A DNA stretch of 64,000 bases, taken from positions 1-64,000 of the forward strand of contig JBDNZS010000006.1 of assembly GCA_047722935.1 (NCBI GenBank), in the 5' to 3' direction. Below the pieces are notes generated by a model, which was not told the DNA's origin, ran no database searches, and saw nothing but the letters and a program-made list of their open reading frames with translations. Below, one piece after another: positions 32,738-41,466 of the stretch. This stretch comes from Ethanoligenens sp047722935 (GTDB taxonomy: Bacteria; Bacillota; Clostridia; Oscillospirales; Ethanoligenentaceae). Within the stretch, counting starts at the first letter, position 1. Every line of letters starts with the position of its first letter. Position numbers and translations under genes: made by a program.

Positions 32738-33104
32738 TGGGTTTATTTTTGTGCTGACCACGGTCGGCGGCATTCTTATCATGACACTGCTCGGCTCTCT
32801 TGGTGGATTTTTCTTTAAAAAAAGCACCAACGGCGCGACCATCTGGGAGATTGCCAAAAGCAAATTTGTCTATATCGGGGTGGTGTTCTACCTGGCCGGC
32901 GCGGTGGCGAACATTCTAGTACTCAAAGTACTGCCCTATTCAGTGGTCTACCCCATGTCTGCCATCACCTATGTGTGGTCGATGGTCTTTTCGCGGCTGA
33001 TTCTGAAAGAAAAATTTACGCGGCAAAAACTCATTGGCATCATTGCCATTATCATTGGCGCTGCCTTTTTCGGTATGGATGGGTTTGCGGGGTTGGTCAA
33101 ATAA
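32730..33104 (+). CDS. EamA/SMR-type small membrane protein, second of a pair
   Basis: 124-residue protein with four membrane segments. The stretch LPYSVVYPMSAITYVWSMVFSRLILKEKFT is the EamA/SMR type (LKE[KR]-T after a helix). It starts inside the end of the previous gene, which indicates coupled translation. It ends five bases from the 3' end of the convergent glycosyltransferase gene. Confidence 0.75.
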   Translation: MNNGFIFVLTTVGGILIMTLLGSLGGFFFKKSTNGATIWEIAKSKFVYIGVVFYLAGAVANILVLKVLPYSVVYPMSAITYVWSMVFSRLILKEKFTRQKLIGIIAIIIGAAFFGMDGFAGLVK

Positions 33105-33109
33105 GAATC

Positions 33110-34180
33110 TTATTTTTTAAGTGAACGCAGCACTTTTTGTGCCAGGCAGGCGAGGAGGATACATATCGCCTGTTTCCGTTTGGCAAACGCAAGGGTTGTT
33201 CCCAGCCGCCCCGCAGGCCATTCGGTCGCAGATACTTCAGCCAACGCATGTGTAACGGTCGGGTCTTGAATGATTTTCCAAATAAAATGGTACTTTTTTG
33301 AAAATGTTGGTGCGTTTGCGGCATAATAATTGAGCAGGGTGGGAATCTCCGCGCAGATCTTGCGGGGTAGGCGCTCTTTTGCAAGCGCTTCCAAGCCGTT
33401 TTCTGCGGCGAATGTATCTAAAAATGTGTATTTGTGCAGACGACAGCTGAAATAGGCCGGTTGAAAGCGTCCTGTGAATGTGGCGGCTTGTTCCACATAA
33501 TGGTAAAGTGGGCGGGCGAGGTAGGCTGCCCGTTCGGCGTGGAATGTTACCAGCAGATTAAAAAGGTTGTCTTCGGTGTAGTAGCGCTTTTCATCGGGAA
33601 AACGCAGGTGACGTTCTTTGAGCGGCGCCGCGCGGTATAGGCAGCACCACACATAAGAACGGGCATCTGCAAACGGACAAAGCGCCGTGAAAGCAGACAA
33701 TTCCTGAGGCGCATATCCGAAGAAATACGGCAGGATGCGTATGCGGAGGCCTTCTTTGGTGAAGACGCGGCTCCCGCCGGGAAAGGTCTTGCAGACGGCG
33801 GATTGCCCCGGCTTGTCCATCCAGTAGTCGCAGACGACCAAATCGGCATCCGTTTCTCTTGCGCGGCTGTAAAGGGCGGCGAACATATCGGGTTCCGCCC
33901 AGTCATCTGCATCCGCGAAACCGAGATAGACCCCGCTTGCTGCATCCATGCCCGCATTGCGCGCGGCAGCGGGGCCGGCGTTGGCGGTGTGCAGTACGCG
34001 CACCCGTGCGTCTTTTGCGGCGAATGCGTCACAAATGGCCGGGCTTTTATCAGTGGAACCGTCGTCTACCAGAACAAGTTCTATAGAGCGGCAGGTTTGG
34101 CCTAAAAGGGAGTCTACGCAGCGTGACAAAGATTTTTCGGCATTGTAAACTGGGACGATGATGCTGACCGGAACAGACAT
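33110..34180 (-). CDS. Family 2 glycosyltransferase
   Basis: 356-residue GT-A enzyme. N-terminal VSIIVPVYNAEKSLSRCVDSL, VLVDDGSTDKSP and the metal-binding FADADDW motif (a DxD variant) mark GT2. The C-terminal ~150 residues are variable and contain the residues likely to set acceptor choice. It is encoded opposite to the rhamnose genes and convergent with the small membrane pair. The sugar and acceptor cannot be told from the sequence. Confidence 0.88.
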   Translation of the reverse strand: MSVPVSIIVPVYNAEKSLSRCVDSLLGQTCRSIELVLVDDGSTDKSPAICDAFAAKDARVRVLHTANAGPAAARNAGMDAASGVYLGFADADDWAEPDMFAALYSRARETDADLVVCDYWMDKPGQSAVCKTFPGGSRVFTKEGLRIRILPYFFGYAPQELSAFTALCPFADARSYVWCCLYRAAPLKERHLRFPDEKRYYTEDNLFNLLVTFHAERAAYLARPLYHYVEQAATFTGRFQPAYFSCRLHKYTFLDTFAAENGLEALAKERLPRKICAEIPTLLNYYAANAPTFSKKYHFIWKIIQDPTVTHALAEVSATEWPAGRLGTTLAFAKRKQAICILLACLAQKVLRSLKK

Positions 34181-34207
34181 GAGCGGCTTCCTTTCTGCTG
34201 CGGGGTA

Positions 34208-34237
34208 TTGAATATGACAGTATTTCTATGATACAAT
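34208..34237 (+). promoter_or_regulatory. Possible promoter of the glycan operon
   Basis: TTGAAT at 34208-34213, an 18-bp spacer and TACAAT at 34232-34237. It would give a leader of about 150 nt before the glycosyltransferase gene that begins at 34389. Confidence 0.4.
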
Positions 34238-34388
34238 AGTTTCTTGTAAAATGAAAGGATTTCCCGCCGAGGGATGCTTTACCTTTTTTCTAATACGCTT
34301 TTCTGACTGATACAGATTGCATGGTTGCGGCCGCCTGTACGGGTTTGTCCTAACAGGCAGGCTGCGGTGGAAAGAAAGAGGGGCTTGT

Positions 34389-35429
34389 TTGAAACTGCTG
34401 AGCATTGCAGTGCCTTCCTACAATGTGGAAGATACACTGGAGGCTACGCTCCGCTCCCTTTGTCTGCCGGAACTGTTACCGGTCCTCGACATCATTGTGG
34501 TGGATGACGGCTCGACAGACGGCACGGCTAAGCTGGCGAACACGTTTGCGAAGCGATATCCCGACAGTGTGCGGGTGATCTCGCAGCAGAACAAAGGGCA
34601 TGGCGGTGCGGTGAACACGGGAGTCGCCGCCGCGCTGGGGCGGTATTTCAAAGTGGTGGACGGGGATGATACGTTAGCCGCCGATGGTTTTGCACGTCTG
34701 CTCACCTGCCTGCACACGTCGCAGGCGGATTTGGTGCTGGCACATTATGAGAAGGTGCCGGCGAATGATCCCGCCCATCCCGTACCCATGCGTTTTAAAG
34801 GTGTGGAGTTCGGGCGTGTATACCCGTTTGCCGAACTGCCGCTGGACAGCGGCCTGTATTTCGGCATCCATTCCATTACGATCCGCACCGATATCCTGCG
34901 CAGAAACGACATCCTGTTGCAGGAGCATACGTTTTATGTCGATGTGGAATATGGGCTGCTGCCGGTGCCCTATATCCAGACGGTGGCTTTTTTGGACGAC
35001 ATCGTCTATCGGTATGCTGTGGGCCGCGCGACGCAGTCCATTGCTGTCGACAGCTTTGTACGCCGCTATGGAGACCATGAGCGGGTGGTGAAGCGGATGG
35101 TCGGGTTTGTGCGGCAGACGGCGCTGGATGAGGCGCGTGCCGCGTATGCCTATACCGTTCTGAAAAAACTCTGCTTTACCCAATACATGATTGCGGCGTT
35201 CTACGACCCGGATTTCAAAAGGGGCGGATGGCGCGCGCGCCGGTTTGACGCATGGTTGAAAAAAGCAGACGCAAAATTATATGACATGATGGCGGAGAAT
35301 ACCTATCTGCGCCTGCTGCGGCGCACGCGGTTTCTCTTTTTACGCACGGCTTTTTCCAAAGCACTGATGAACAGGGCCTACCGGCTGTTAAACATCCTTT
35401 TCCAGAATAAACGAAAATTTACGTATTGA
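34389..35429 (+). CDS. Family 2 glycosyltransferase
   Basis: 346-residue GT2 enzyme with LSIAVPSYNVEDTLEATL, IIVVDDGSTDGTA and the VVDGDDTL metal-binding motif. The N-terminal domain is of the type that adds the first sugars of surface glycans. The TTG at 34389 follows GAGGGG; an upstream ATG at 34317 would add 24 unconserved residues. It precedes rmlA by 13 nt in the + strand operon that runs to about 47.7 kb. Confidence 0.85.
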   Translation: MKLLSIAVPSYNVEDTLEATLRSLCLPELLPVLDIIVVDDGSTDGTAKLANTFAKRYPDSVRVISQQNKGHGGAVNTGVAAALGRYFKVVDGDDTLAADGFARLLTCLHTSQADLVLAHYEKVPANDPAHPVPMRFKGVEFGRVYPFAELPLDSGLYFGIHSITIRTDILRRNDILLQEHTFYVDVEYGLLPVPYIQTVAFLDDIVYRYAVGRATQSIAVDSFVRRYGDHERVVKRMVGFVRQTALDEARAAYAYTVLKKLCFTQYMIAAFYDPDFKRGGWRARRFDAWLKKADAKLYDMMAENTYLRLLRRTRFLFLRTAFSKALMNRAYRLLNILFQNKRKFTY

Positions 35430-35442
35430 ATGGAGGATTATT

Positions 35443-36309
35443 GTGAAAGGTATTATTTTGGCGGGTGGCTCCGGCACCCGGCTTTATCCCATTACCAAGG
35501 CAGTATCGAAGCAACTTCTGCCGATTTATGACAAACCATTGATTTACTATCCGCTTTCGGTACTGATGCTTGCGGGTATTCGGGACATCCTCATCATCTC
35601 CACCCCGCGTGATTTGCCGTTGTACCGCAGCCTGTTGGGGGATGGCACCCAGTTTGGCGTAGAGTTTTCCTATGTAGTGCAAGATCAACCGCGCGGACTT
35701 GCCGAAGCATTTATTTTGGGCGAGGAGTTTATTGGGGGCGACAGTGTCTGCCTGGTGTTGGGCGATAATTTCTTCTACGGTGCGGGTTTGACCCAGTTAT
35801 TGCAGGAAGCTTTCGGTTTGCGTGACGGCGCGGTAGTGTTCGGCTGCTATGTCAAACAGCCGAAGGCTTTTGGTGTGGTTGATTTTGACAAGCAGGGGAA
35901 TGTGCTGTCCATTGAGGAAAAGCCGGAGAACCCCAAGTCGAACTATGCGGTGCCCGGTCTGTACTTTTATGACAATCAAGTGGTGGAGATCGCAAAGGCA
36001 GTCAAGCCCTCGCCGCGCGGCGAACTGGAAATCACCAGTATCAACACTGCTTATCTGGAACGGGGCAAACTGAAGGTCAAGTTGTTCGGTCGCGGCGTGG
36101 CATGGCTGGATACCGGCACCTGTCAGGGACTGTTGCAGGCGGCCAATTTTGTGGAAGCCGTGCAGACCAGGCAGGGACTTTATATCGCCTGCCTGGAAGA
36201 AATCGCTTATGTCAAGGGCTTCATAGGCCGTGAGGAAGTAAAAAAGGCTGCCGAAGTTCTGCATAAGACTGATTATGGCAAATATCTGGCCGCCATCGCG
36301 GACGAATGA
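35443..36309 (+). CDS. rmlA: Glucose-1-phosphate thymidylyltransferase
   Basis: 288-residue first enzyme of dTDP-L-rhamnose synthesis (glucose 1-phosphate + dTTP to dTDP-glucose). It has the nucleotide-binding GGSGTRLYPITKAVSKQLLP, the GDNFFYG motif and EEKPENPKSN. The start is GTG behind TGGAGGAT. It overlaps the next gene by 4 nt (ATGA). With rmlD, rmlC and rmlB it completes the pathway. Confidence 0.96.
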   Translation: MKGIILAGGSGTRLYPITKAVSKQLLPIYDKPLIYYPLSVLMLAGIRDILIISTPRDLPLYRSLLGDGTQFGVEFSYVVQDQPRGLAEAFILGEEFIGGDSVCLVLGDNFFYGAGLTQLLQEAFGLRDGAVVFGCYVKQPKAFGVVDFDKQGNVLSIEEKPENPKSNYAVPGLYFYDNQVVEIAKAVKPSPRGELEITSINTAYLERGKLKVKLFGRGVAWLDTGTCQGLLQAANFVEAVQTRQGLYIACLEEIAYVKGFIGREEVKKAAEVLHKTDYGKYLAAIADE

Positions 36310-37196
36310 CGGTGCGGCGGGCGGGCCGTGTTGCGGCAGTCATCCTCAATTTTCGGGACAATGAGAACACACTGCGGCTGGTAAAAACGCTGCAAGGGTG
36401 CGGTGAGATCGGCTGCATCTGTGTGGTGGATAATTCTGAAACAGGCGGGCTGACGGGGCAGGAAGAACCGCTTCAGGCGGAAAACGTCCTTTTCCGGAAA
36501 ACGACGAACGAAGGATACTCAAAAGGGAATAATCTGGGCATTTCGGCTGTAGAATCCCAATATGGTCTGCCGGACTTTTTCATGGTGGCTAATCCTGATA
36601 TCGAAATCGACTGCGCTAGTGTGGAATGTTGTGTCCGTCTGCTGCAAAGTGTTCCGGCGATTGCTCTGGCGGCCCCCCGTATGCTGCGTGCAGATGGAAC
36701 GTTTCACGATTTGCCCGGTTGGTGCAGACGTACAGTACGCGGGGATCTGGCCTATAGCTCGGGAATTCTTGCGCGGCTGCTTGGCATGCGGCGTGAAGCA
36801 TATCCTACGTCGTATTGGGACGAGATGCCGTTCGTGCGTGTAGACTGCGTTGCGGGTGCTTGCTTTTTCATTCGGGCAAAAGCCTTTAAAACCTGTGGCT
36901 ATTTTGACGAACACTCGTTCCTTTTTTATGAGGAGGACATGCTGGGTGAAAAACTGCATCGCATGGGGTTGGGAGAGGCGGTTTGTACCGGCTGTACCTA
37001 CCGGCATCTGGAGGGGGTTTCCACGCAAGTTTCTCTCCAAAAATATCGCATCATGCAGCACAGCCGTATCTATTTTCACAGAGTGTATCGGCACGCGGGC
37101 GCTGCCGCACTATTGGTACTGTATGCGGCCACGGCGCTTGGTATTTGTGAGAATGTTTTGAAAAGGATAGTATCTGCATTACATTTCAAAAAATGA
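36306..37196 (+). CDS. Family 2 glycosyltransferase (rhamnosyltransferase-like)
   Basis: 296-residue GT2 protein with VAAVILNFRDNENTL, the DxD-type ANPDIEID motif and a C-terminal FDEHSFLFYEEDMLGEKL block usual in rhamnosyltransferases such as the RfbN/RgpB type. Inserted between rmlA and rmlD, overlapping rmlA by 4 nt, so it likely uses dTDP-rhamnose; that is inference. A short hydrophobic segment near the C-terminus may contact the membrane. Confidence 0.85.
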   Translation: MTVRRAGRVAAVILNFRDNENTLRLVKTLQGCGEIGCICVVDNSETGGLTGQEEPLQAENVLFRKTTNEGYSKGNNLGISAVESQYGLPDFFMVANPDIEIDCASVECCVRLLQSVPAIALAAPRMLRADGTFHDLPGWCRRTVRGDLAYSSGILARLLGMRREAYPTSYWDEMPFVRVDCVAGACFFIRAKAFKTCGYFDEHSFLFYEEDMLGEKLHRMGLGEAVCTGCTYRHLEGVSTQVSLQKYRIMQHSRIYFHRVYRHAGAAALLVLYAATALGICENVLKRIVSALHFKK

Positions 37197-37216
37197 TGAA
37201 AGACAGGGAGTTTTTT

Positions 37217-38071
37217 ATGCGTATGCTGATTATCGCTGCCGATGGACAGCTTGGCACCGATGCGGTTTCTTACTTTTCAAAGAAATATGAGGTGTCCGCA
37301 TTTCAGACAGCCGACATGGATGTCACCGACCCCATTCGCGTGAACGGGGCAATTTTGGCGGTCAAACCGGATGTGGTACTCAACTGCGCAGCCATGACCA
37401 ATGTGGATGGCTGTGAGGCGAAGGCGGAGCAGGCATATCGGGTTAATGCCTACGGTGCGGGATTGGTCGCACTGGCTGCCAGCCGCGTGGGGGCATATCT
37501 GGTGCATATCTCAACGGATTATGTGTTTGCGGGAGACGGCGAGTCCCCGTATGTGGAGACGGACCGCCCCGCACCCAAAAACGTTTATGGCGCGTCTAAA
37601 CTTTCGGGTGAACAGCATGTGCAGGCGCTCTGCCCTAACCATGCGATTCTGCGCACGGCGTGGCTGTACGGCCCTCACGGCAATAATTTTGTCAAGACGA
37701 TGCTCAAGCTCGCCAAAGAACATGATGAAATCAGTGTGGTGACCGATCAGGTAGGCAACCCGACCTCCACATTTGAACTCGTCCGCATCATCGACGCAGT
37801 CGTCACCAGCCGGGCAACCGGCATTTTTCACGCTACCTGTGAGGGTGTTTGCTCGTGGAATGCGTTTGCCCGTGAAATTTTCCGGCAGGCGGGCGTGAAC
37901 GTGCGCGTCAAGGATGTGACCTCCGAAGAATTTGTCCGCCCAGCACACCGCCCGTCTTATTCCGTCCTCTCAAAAGACAAATTGGCCGCCGTGACCGGCC
38001 ATCGCCCCGCGGATTGGCAGGATGCATTGCGGGAATATTTCGATTATGAAGCGGGAAATGTTGATTTTTGA
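37217..38071 (+). CDS. rmlD: dTDP-4-dehydrorhamnose reductase
   Basis: 284-residue short-chain dehydrogenase, last step to dTDP-L-rhamnose. The nucleotide site is AADGQLGTDAV, and the catalytic Y-x3-K is in VYGASKLSGE, with the STDYVFAG motif before it. ATG 37217 with GGGAG upstream is preferred; in-frame ATG 37193 overlaps the previous gene. Confidence 0.95.
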   Translation: MRMLIIAADGQLGTDAVSYFSKKYEVSAFQTADMDVTDPIRVNGAILAVKPDVVLNCAAMTNVDGCEAKAEQAYRVNAYGAGLVALAASRVGAYLVHISTDYVFAGDGESPYVETDRPAPKNVYGASKLSGEQHVQALCPNHAILRTAWLYGPHGNNFVKTMLKLAKEHDEISVVTDQVGNPTSTFELVRIIDAVVTSRATGIFHATCEGVCSWNAFAREIFRQAGVNVRVKDVTSEEFVRPAHRPSYSVLSKDKLAAVTGHRPADWQDALREYFDYEAGNVDF

Positions 38072-38125
38072 TGTGAATTTTGTCATACTGGTAGAGTTGT
38101 ACAGAACAGAAAGGGAAGTGTACGC

Positions 38126-38686
38126 ATGAATGTGACCAAAACAAAACTCGACGGCGTGATGGTCGTGGAGCCACAGGTATTTGGAGATAACAGAGGCTGG
38201 TTCACAGAAACTTATTCCAAAGAGAAAATGGCACCGCTGGGTATTGCAGTGGATTTTGTGCAGGATAACCATTCGTTTAGCGCCCAAAAAGGCACACTGC
38301 GCGGGCTGCATTTCCAGATGCACCCCAAAGCGCAGTCCAAACTGCTGCGTTGCACACGGGGCAAAATTCTGGACGTTGCCGTGGATATCCGCAAGGGTTC
38401 GCCCAACTACACCAAATGGGTAGGTGTGGAATTGAGCGCTGAAAATAAAAAGCAGCTGTTTATTCCAGCCGGTTTTGCGCATGGTTTTGTGACGCTTACC
38501 GATGATGTGGAAGTGCAGTATAAAGTTGACGAATATTACGCGCCGGACTGCGACCGCAGCATCCGGTTCGACGACCCGGCCATCGGTGTGGACTGGGGCG
38601 TTGCCGATCCGGTTTTGTCCAAAAAAGACTTGAGCGCTCCCTTACTCAAAGACAGCGACTGCAATTTTACCTATCCGGCGCAGTAA
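38126..38686 (+). CDS. rmlC: dTDP-4-dehydrorhamnose 3,5-epimerase
   Basis: 186-residue cupin epimerase, third step of the rhamnose pathway. Motifs are PQVFGDNRGWFTETY, the catalytic His region LRGLHFQ, and the FIPAGFAHGFVTL stretch. Standard length. It sits between rmlD and rmlB with small gaps. Confidence 0.96.
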   Translation: MNVTKTKLDGVMVVEPQVFGDNRGWFTETYSKEKMAPLGIAVDFVQDNHSFSAQKGTLRGLHFQMHPKAQSKLLRCTRGKILDVAVDIRKGSPNYTKWVGVELSAENKKQLFIPAGFAHGFVTLTDDVEVQYKVDEYYAPDCDRSIRFDDPAIGVDWGVADPVLSKKDLSAPLLKDSDCNFTYPAQ

Positions 38687-38713
38687 CGCCGCGGTGATAT
38701 AAGGAGATTAAAC

Positions 38714-39733
38714 ATGAAGATTCTGGTGACGGGCGGAGCAGGCTTTATTGGCTCCAACTTTGTATATTATATGCTGGCGCACCATCCCGAGGATGAGATC
38801 ATCTGCCTTGACCTGCTGACTTATGCCGGCAACTTGCAGACGCTGGACGCGGCGTTGCAGAACCCCAAATTCAAATTCGTCAAAGGCGATATCGCCGACC
38901 GCGCGTTTGTATTTGATCTGTTCCGCAAAGAAAAACCGGAAGTGGTCGTCAATTTTGCCGCCGAGTCGCATGTGGACCGCTCGATTGAAAACCCTGAAAT
39001 CTTCCTTACCACCAACATCCTTGGCACCAGCGTGCTGATGGACGCAAGCCGTGAATTCGGTGTGCAGAGGTATCATCAGATCTCCACCGATGAAGTGTAT
39101 GGGGATCTGCCACTTGACCGCCCCGACTTGATGTTTACCGAGGAGACGCCACTCCATACCTCTTCGCCTTATTCTTCGTCAAAAGCGGGCGCCGACCTGC
39201 TGGTCATGGCTTACCACCGCACCTACGGTCTGCCGGTGACGCTGACACGCTGCTCCAACAACTACGGCCCTTATCATTTTCCTGAAAAACTCATCCCGCT
39301 CATCATCACACGCGCGCTGGACGACAAGCCTGTTCCAGTTTACGGTACAGGTGCGAATGTGCGTGACTGGCTGTATGTGGGCGACCACTGTTCCGCCATT
39401 GATTTGGTGCTGCGAAAGGGTAAAGTCGGCGAGACCTATAACGTGGGCGGACACAACGAGCGCAGCAACCTGGAAGTGGTCAAGGCAGTGCTGCGGGAAC
39501 TGGGTAAACCGGAGAGCCTGATTACCTATGTGACCGACCGCAAAGGGCATGACCGCCGCTATGCGATTGATCCTACCAAAATTGAAAAGGAACTTGGCTG
39601 GCAGCCGACCTACCGCTTTGCTGAAGGCATCAAGGTGACCGTGGCGTGGTATTTGGAAAACAAGTCATGGTGGGAAAACATTATTTCGGGTGACTATCAG
39701 GCGTACTATCAAAAGATGTATCAAGATCGGTGA
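38714..39733 (+). CDS. rmlB: dTDP-glucose 4,6-dehydratase
   Basis: 339-residue NAD-dependent dehydratase, second step of the rhamnose pathway. It has GGAGFIGSNF at the N-terminus, AAESHVDRSI, the catalytic region STDEVYGDL and Y-x3-K in PYSSSKAGAD. AAGGAG precedes the start. It is followed after 87 nt by the exporter genes. Confidence 0.97.
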   Translation: MKILVTGGAGFIGSNFVYYMLAHHPEDEIICLDLLTYAGNLQTLDAALQNPKFKFVKGDIADRAFVFDLFRKEKPEVVVNFAAESHVDRSIENPEIFLTTNILGTSVLMDASREFGVQRYHQISTDEVYGDLPLDRPDLMFTEETPLHTSSPYSSSKAGADLLVMAYHRTYGLPVTLTRCSNNYGPYHFPEKLIPLIITRALDDKPVPVYGTGANVRDWLYVGDHCSAIDLVLRKGKVGETYNVGGHNERSNLEVVKAVLRELGKPESLITYVTDRKGHDRRYAIDPTKIEKELGWQPTYRFAEGIKVTVAWYLENKSWWENIISGDYQAYYQKMYQDR

Positions 39734-39820
39734 TTGGCTGGAGTGTAATCGTGATTCTGCCGGCCGACATCCGTTTGTGCCGGGACAAGAACAGTTTTGA
39801 TGAACTGTCGGAGTTTTAAC

Positions 39821-40624
39821 ATGTTGAATACTTTCAAGAATTTTAAAAAATATTCCTACCTGTTGCAGCAACTGGTCATTCGCGATTTTAAAGTCAAATA
39901 CAAACGGTCAATTTTGGGTGTGCTTTGGAGCGTTTTGAATCCGCTGTTTACCATGATCGTGCTGACCGTGGTTTTTGAAGGCGTAATGCAGCTGAAGGGC
40001 AGTGCGACCATCAAAAGTTATCCGGTCTACCTGCTTTCCGGCTTGCTGTTTTGGAACTATTTTTCTGAGGCGTCCAGTTTGGCGATGGGCTCTGTAGTTA
40101 ATAATTTTAACCTCATTAACAAGGTCTACATGCCCAAATATATCTTTCCGCTTTCCAAAGTGCTTTCCAGCGCGATTAACTTTGTGTTTTCCCTGGTGGC
40201 CCTTTATGCCATTATCTTTTTTCAGCCGGTACAGCTCACATGGCTGCATGTCTTTTTGCCGCTTGATATGATCTATACAGTGATATTTGCCATGGGTGTG
40301 TCGTTGTTCCTTTCCGCCATTACCGTGTTTTTCCGCGATATGTTCTATATCTATGGCGTGCTTATCACCATGTGGATGTATATGACGCCGATTATCTACA
40401 CCATCGATACCATCGAGCGGAGCAAATATCACTGGTTCATGATGCCGATTGTAAAAATCAACCCGATGTATTATTATATCACGTACGCAAGGCAGATCAT
40501 TTTGTATGGGCAGATGCCGACGCTCCATATGAATCTGGTCTGTTTAGGCGCGTCTCTGCTGACATTGCTGATCGGCGGACTCTTTTTCCGCTGGCAGCAG
40601 GACCGGTTCATTTATCATATCTAA
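39821..40624 (+). CDS. ABC-2 polysaccharide export permease
   Basis: 267-residue integral membrane protein of the Wzm/TagG/RfbA group with about six membrane helices. The N-terminal motif RDFKVKYKRSILGVLWSVLNPL is the group signature. With the ATPase encoded next it would export a complete glycan chain through the membrane. ATG 39821 follows TCGGAG; an in-frame ATG at 39797 is less likely. Confidence 0.92.
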   Translation: MLNTFKNFKKYSYLLQQLVIRDFKVKYKRSILGVLWSVLNPLFTMIVLTVVFEGVMQLKGSATIKSYPVYLLSGLLFWNYFSEASSLAMGSVVNNFNLINKVYMPKYIFPLSKVLSSAINFVFSLVALYAIIFFQPVQLTWLHVFLPLDMIYTVIFAMGVSLFLSAITVFFRDMFYIYGVLITMWMYMTPIIYTIDTIERSKYHWFMMPIVKINPMYYYITYARQIILYGQMPTLHMNLVCLGASLLTLLIGGLFFRWQQDRFIYHI

Positions 40625-40670
40625 GAAAGCCGTCCGTTTTTAAGGGTCGCTTTGCCATGGGGGTTTTCCT

Positions 40671-41411
40671 TTGATTAAAGTAGAAAATGTGTCGATGAAA
40701 TTCAATTTGGGCAAGGATCGAGTCAATACGCTCAAGGAATTTCTTATCCGCGCCATGAAGCGCGATTTGGAAAAAAAAGAAGAGTTTTGGGCGCTGCGGG
40801 ATATCTCATTTGAAGTGCCCAAAGGCGAGGTGCTGGGGCTGGTGGGCACGAACGGCGCCGGTAAAAGCACCTTGCTTAAAGTAATTTCTGGCGTAATGAA
40901 ACCGACCGTTGGGACAGTGACGCTACACGGCTCCATTGCCCCGATGATCGAATTGGGCGCGGGGTTTGATTTGGAACTGACCGCCAAGGAAAATGTCTTT
41001 TTGAATGGCTCCATCCTGGGATATAGGAAGGCGTTTTTGGAAGACAGGTATCAGGAAATCGTGGATTTTGCGGAACTGTCGGCATTTATGGATGTACCGG
41101 TGCGCAACTTTTCTTCCGGTATGGTCGCCAGGCTGGCTTTTGCCATTGCCACTTTGGTCGCGCCGCAGATTTTGATTGTGGATGAAATTCTTTCGGTGGG
41201 CGACCCACCTTTCCAACAGAAAAGTCAGCACAAAATGATGGATATGATCCATGGCGGGGCAACGGTGGTTTTTGTGTCCCATTCCATGCAGGACATCAAA
41301 CGGCTTTGCAAACAGGTTATGTGGCTCGACCATGGGCGGATGAAAATGTTGGGCGATACCGATACGGTGCTGGAAGCATATGCAGATTTTTGCCATTTGG
41401 ATAAAGGGTGA
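40671..41411 (+). CDS. ABC polysaccharide exporter ATP-binding protein
   Basis: 246-residue Wzt/TagH-type ATPase. Walker A is GTNGAGKST, the signature region is NFSSGMVARLAFAIA, Walker B is ILIVDEIL and the switch is VSHS. The typical EVPKGEVLGLVG precedes Walker A. It lacks the C-terminal carbohydrate-binding domain of some Wzt proteins, so export may be coupled to synthesis without end-cap recognition. The start is TTG behind GGGGG. Confidence 0.92.
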   Translation: MIKVENVSMKFNLGKDRVNTLKEFLIRAMKRDLEKKEEFWALRDISFEVPKGEVLGLVGTNGAGKSTLLKVISGVMKPTVGTVTLHGSIAPMIELGAGFDLELTAKENVFLNGSILGYRKAFLEDRYQEIVDFAELSAFMDVPVRNFSSGMVARLAFAIATLVAPQILIVDEILSVGDPPFQQKSQHKMMDMIHGGATVVFVSHSMQDIKRLCKQVMWLDHGRMKMLGDTDTVLEAYADFCHLDKG

Positions 41412-41466
41412 TATCAGTCAGAGATATTGATAAAAAGAGAGAATCAAAAGAATGGGTGGAAATGTA

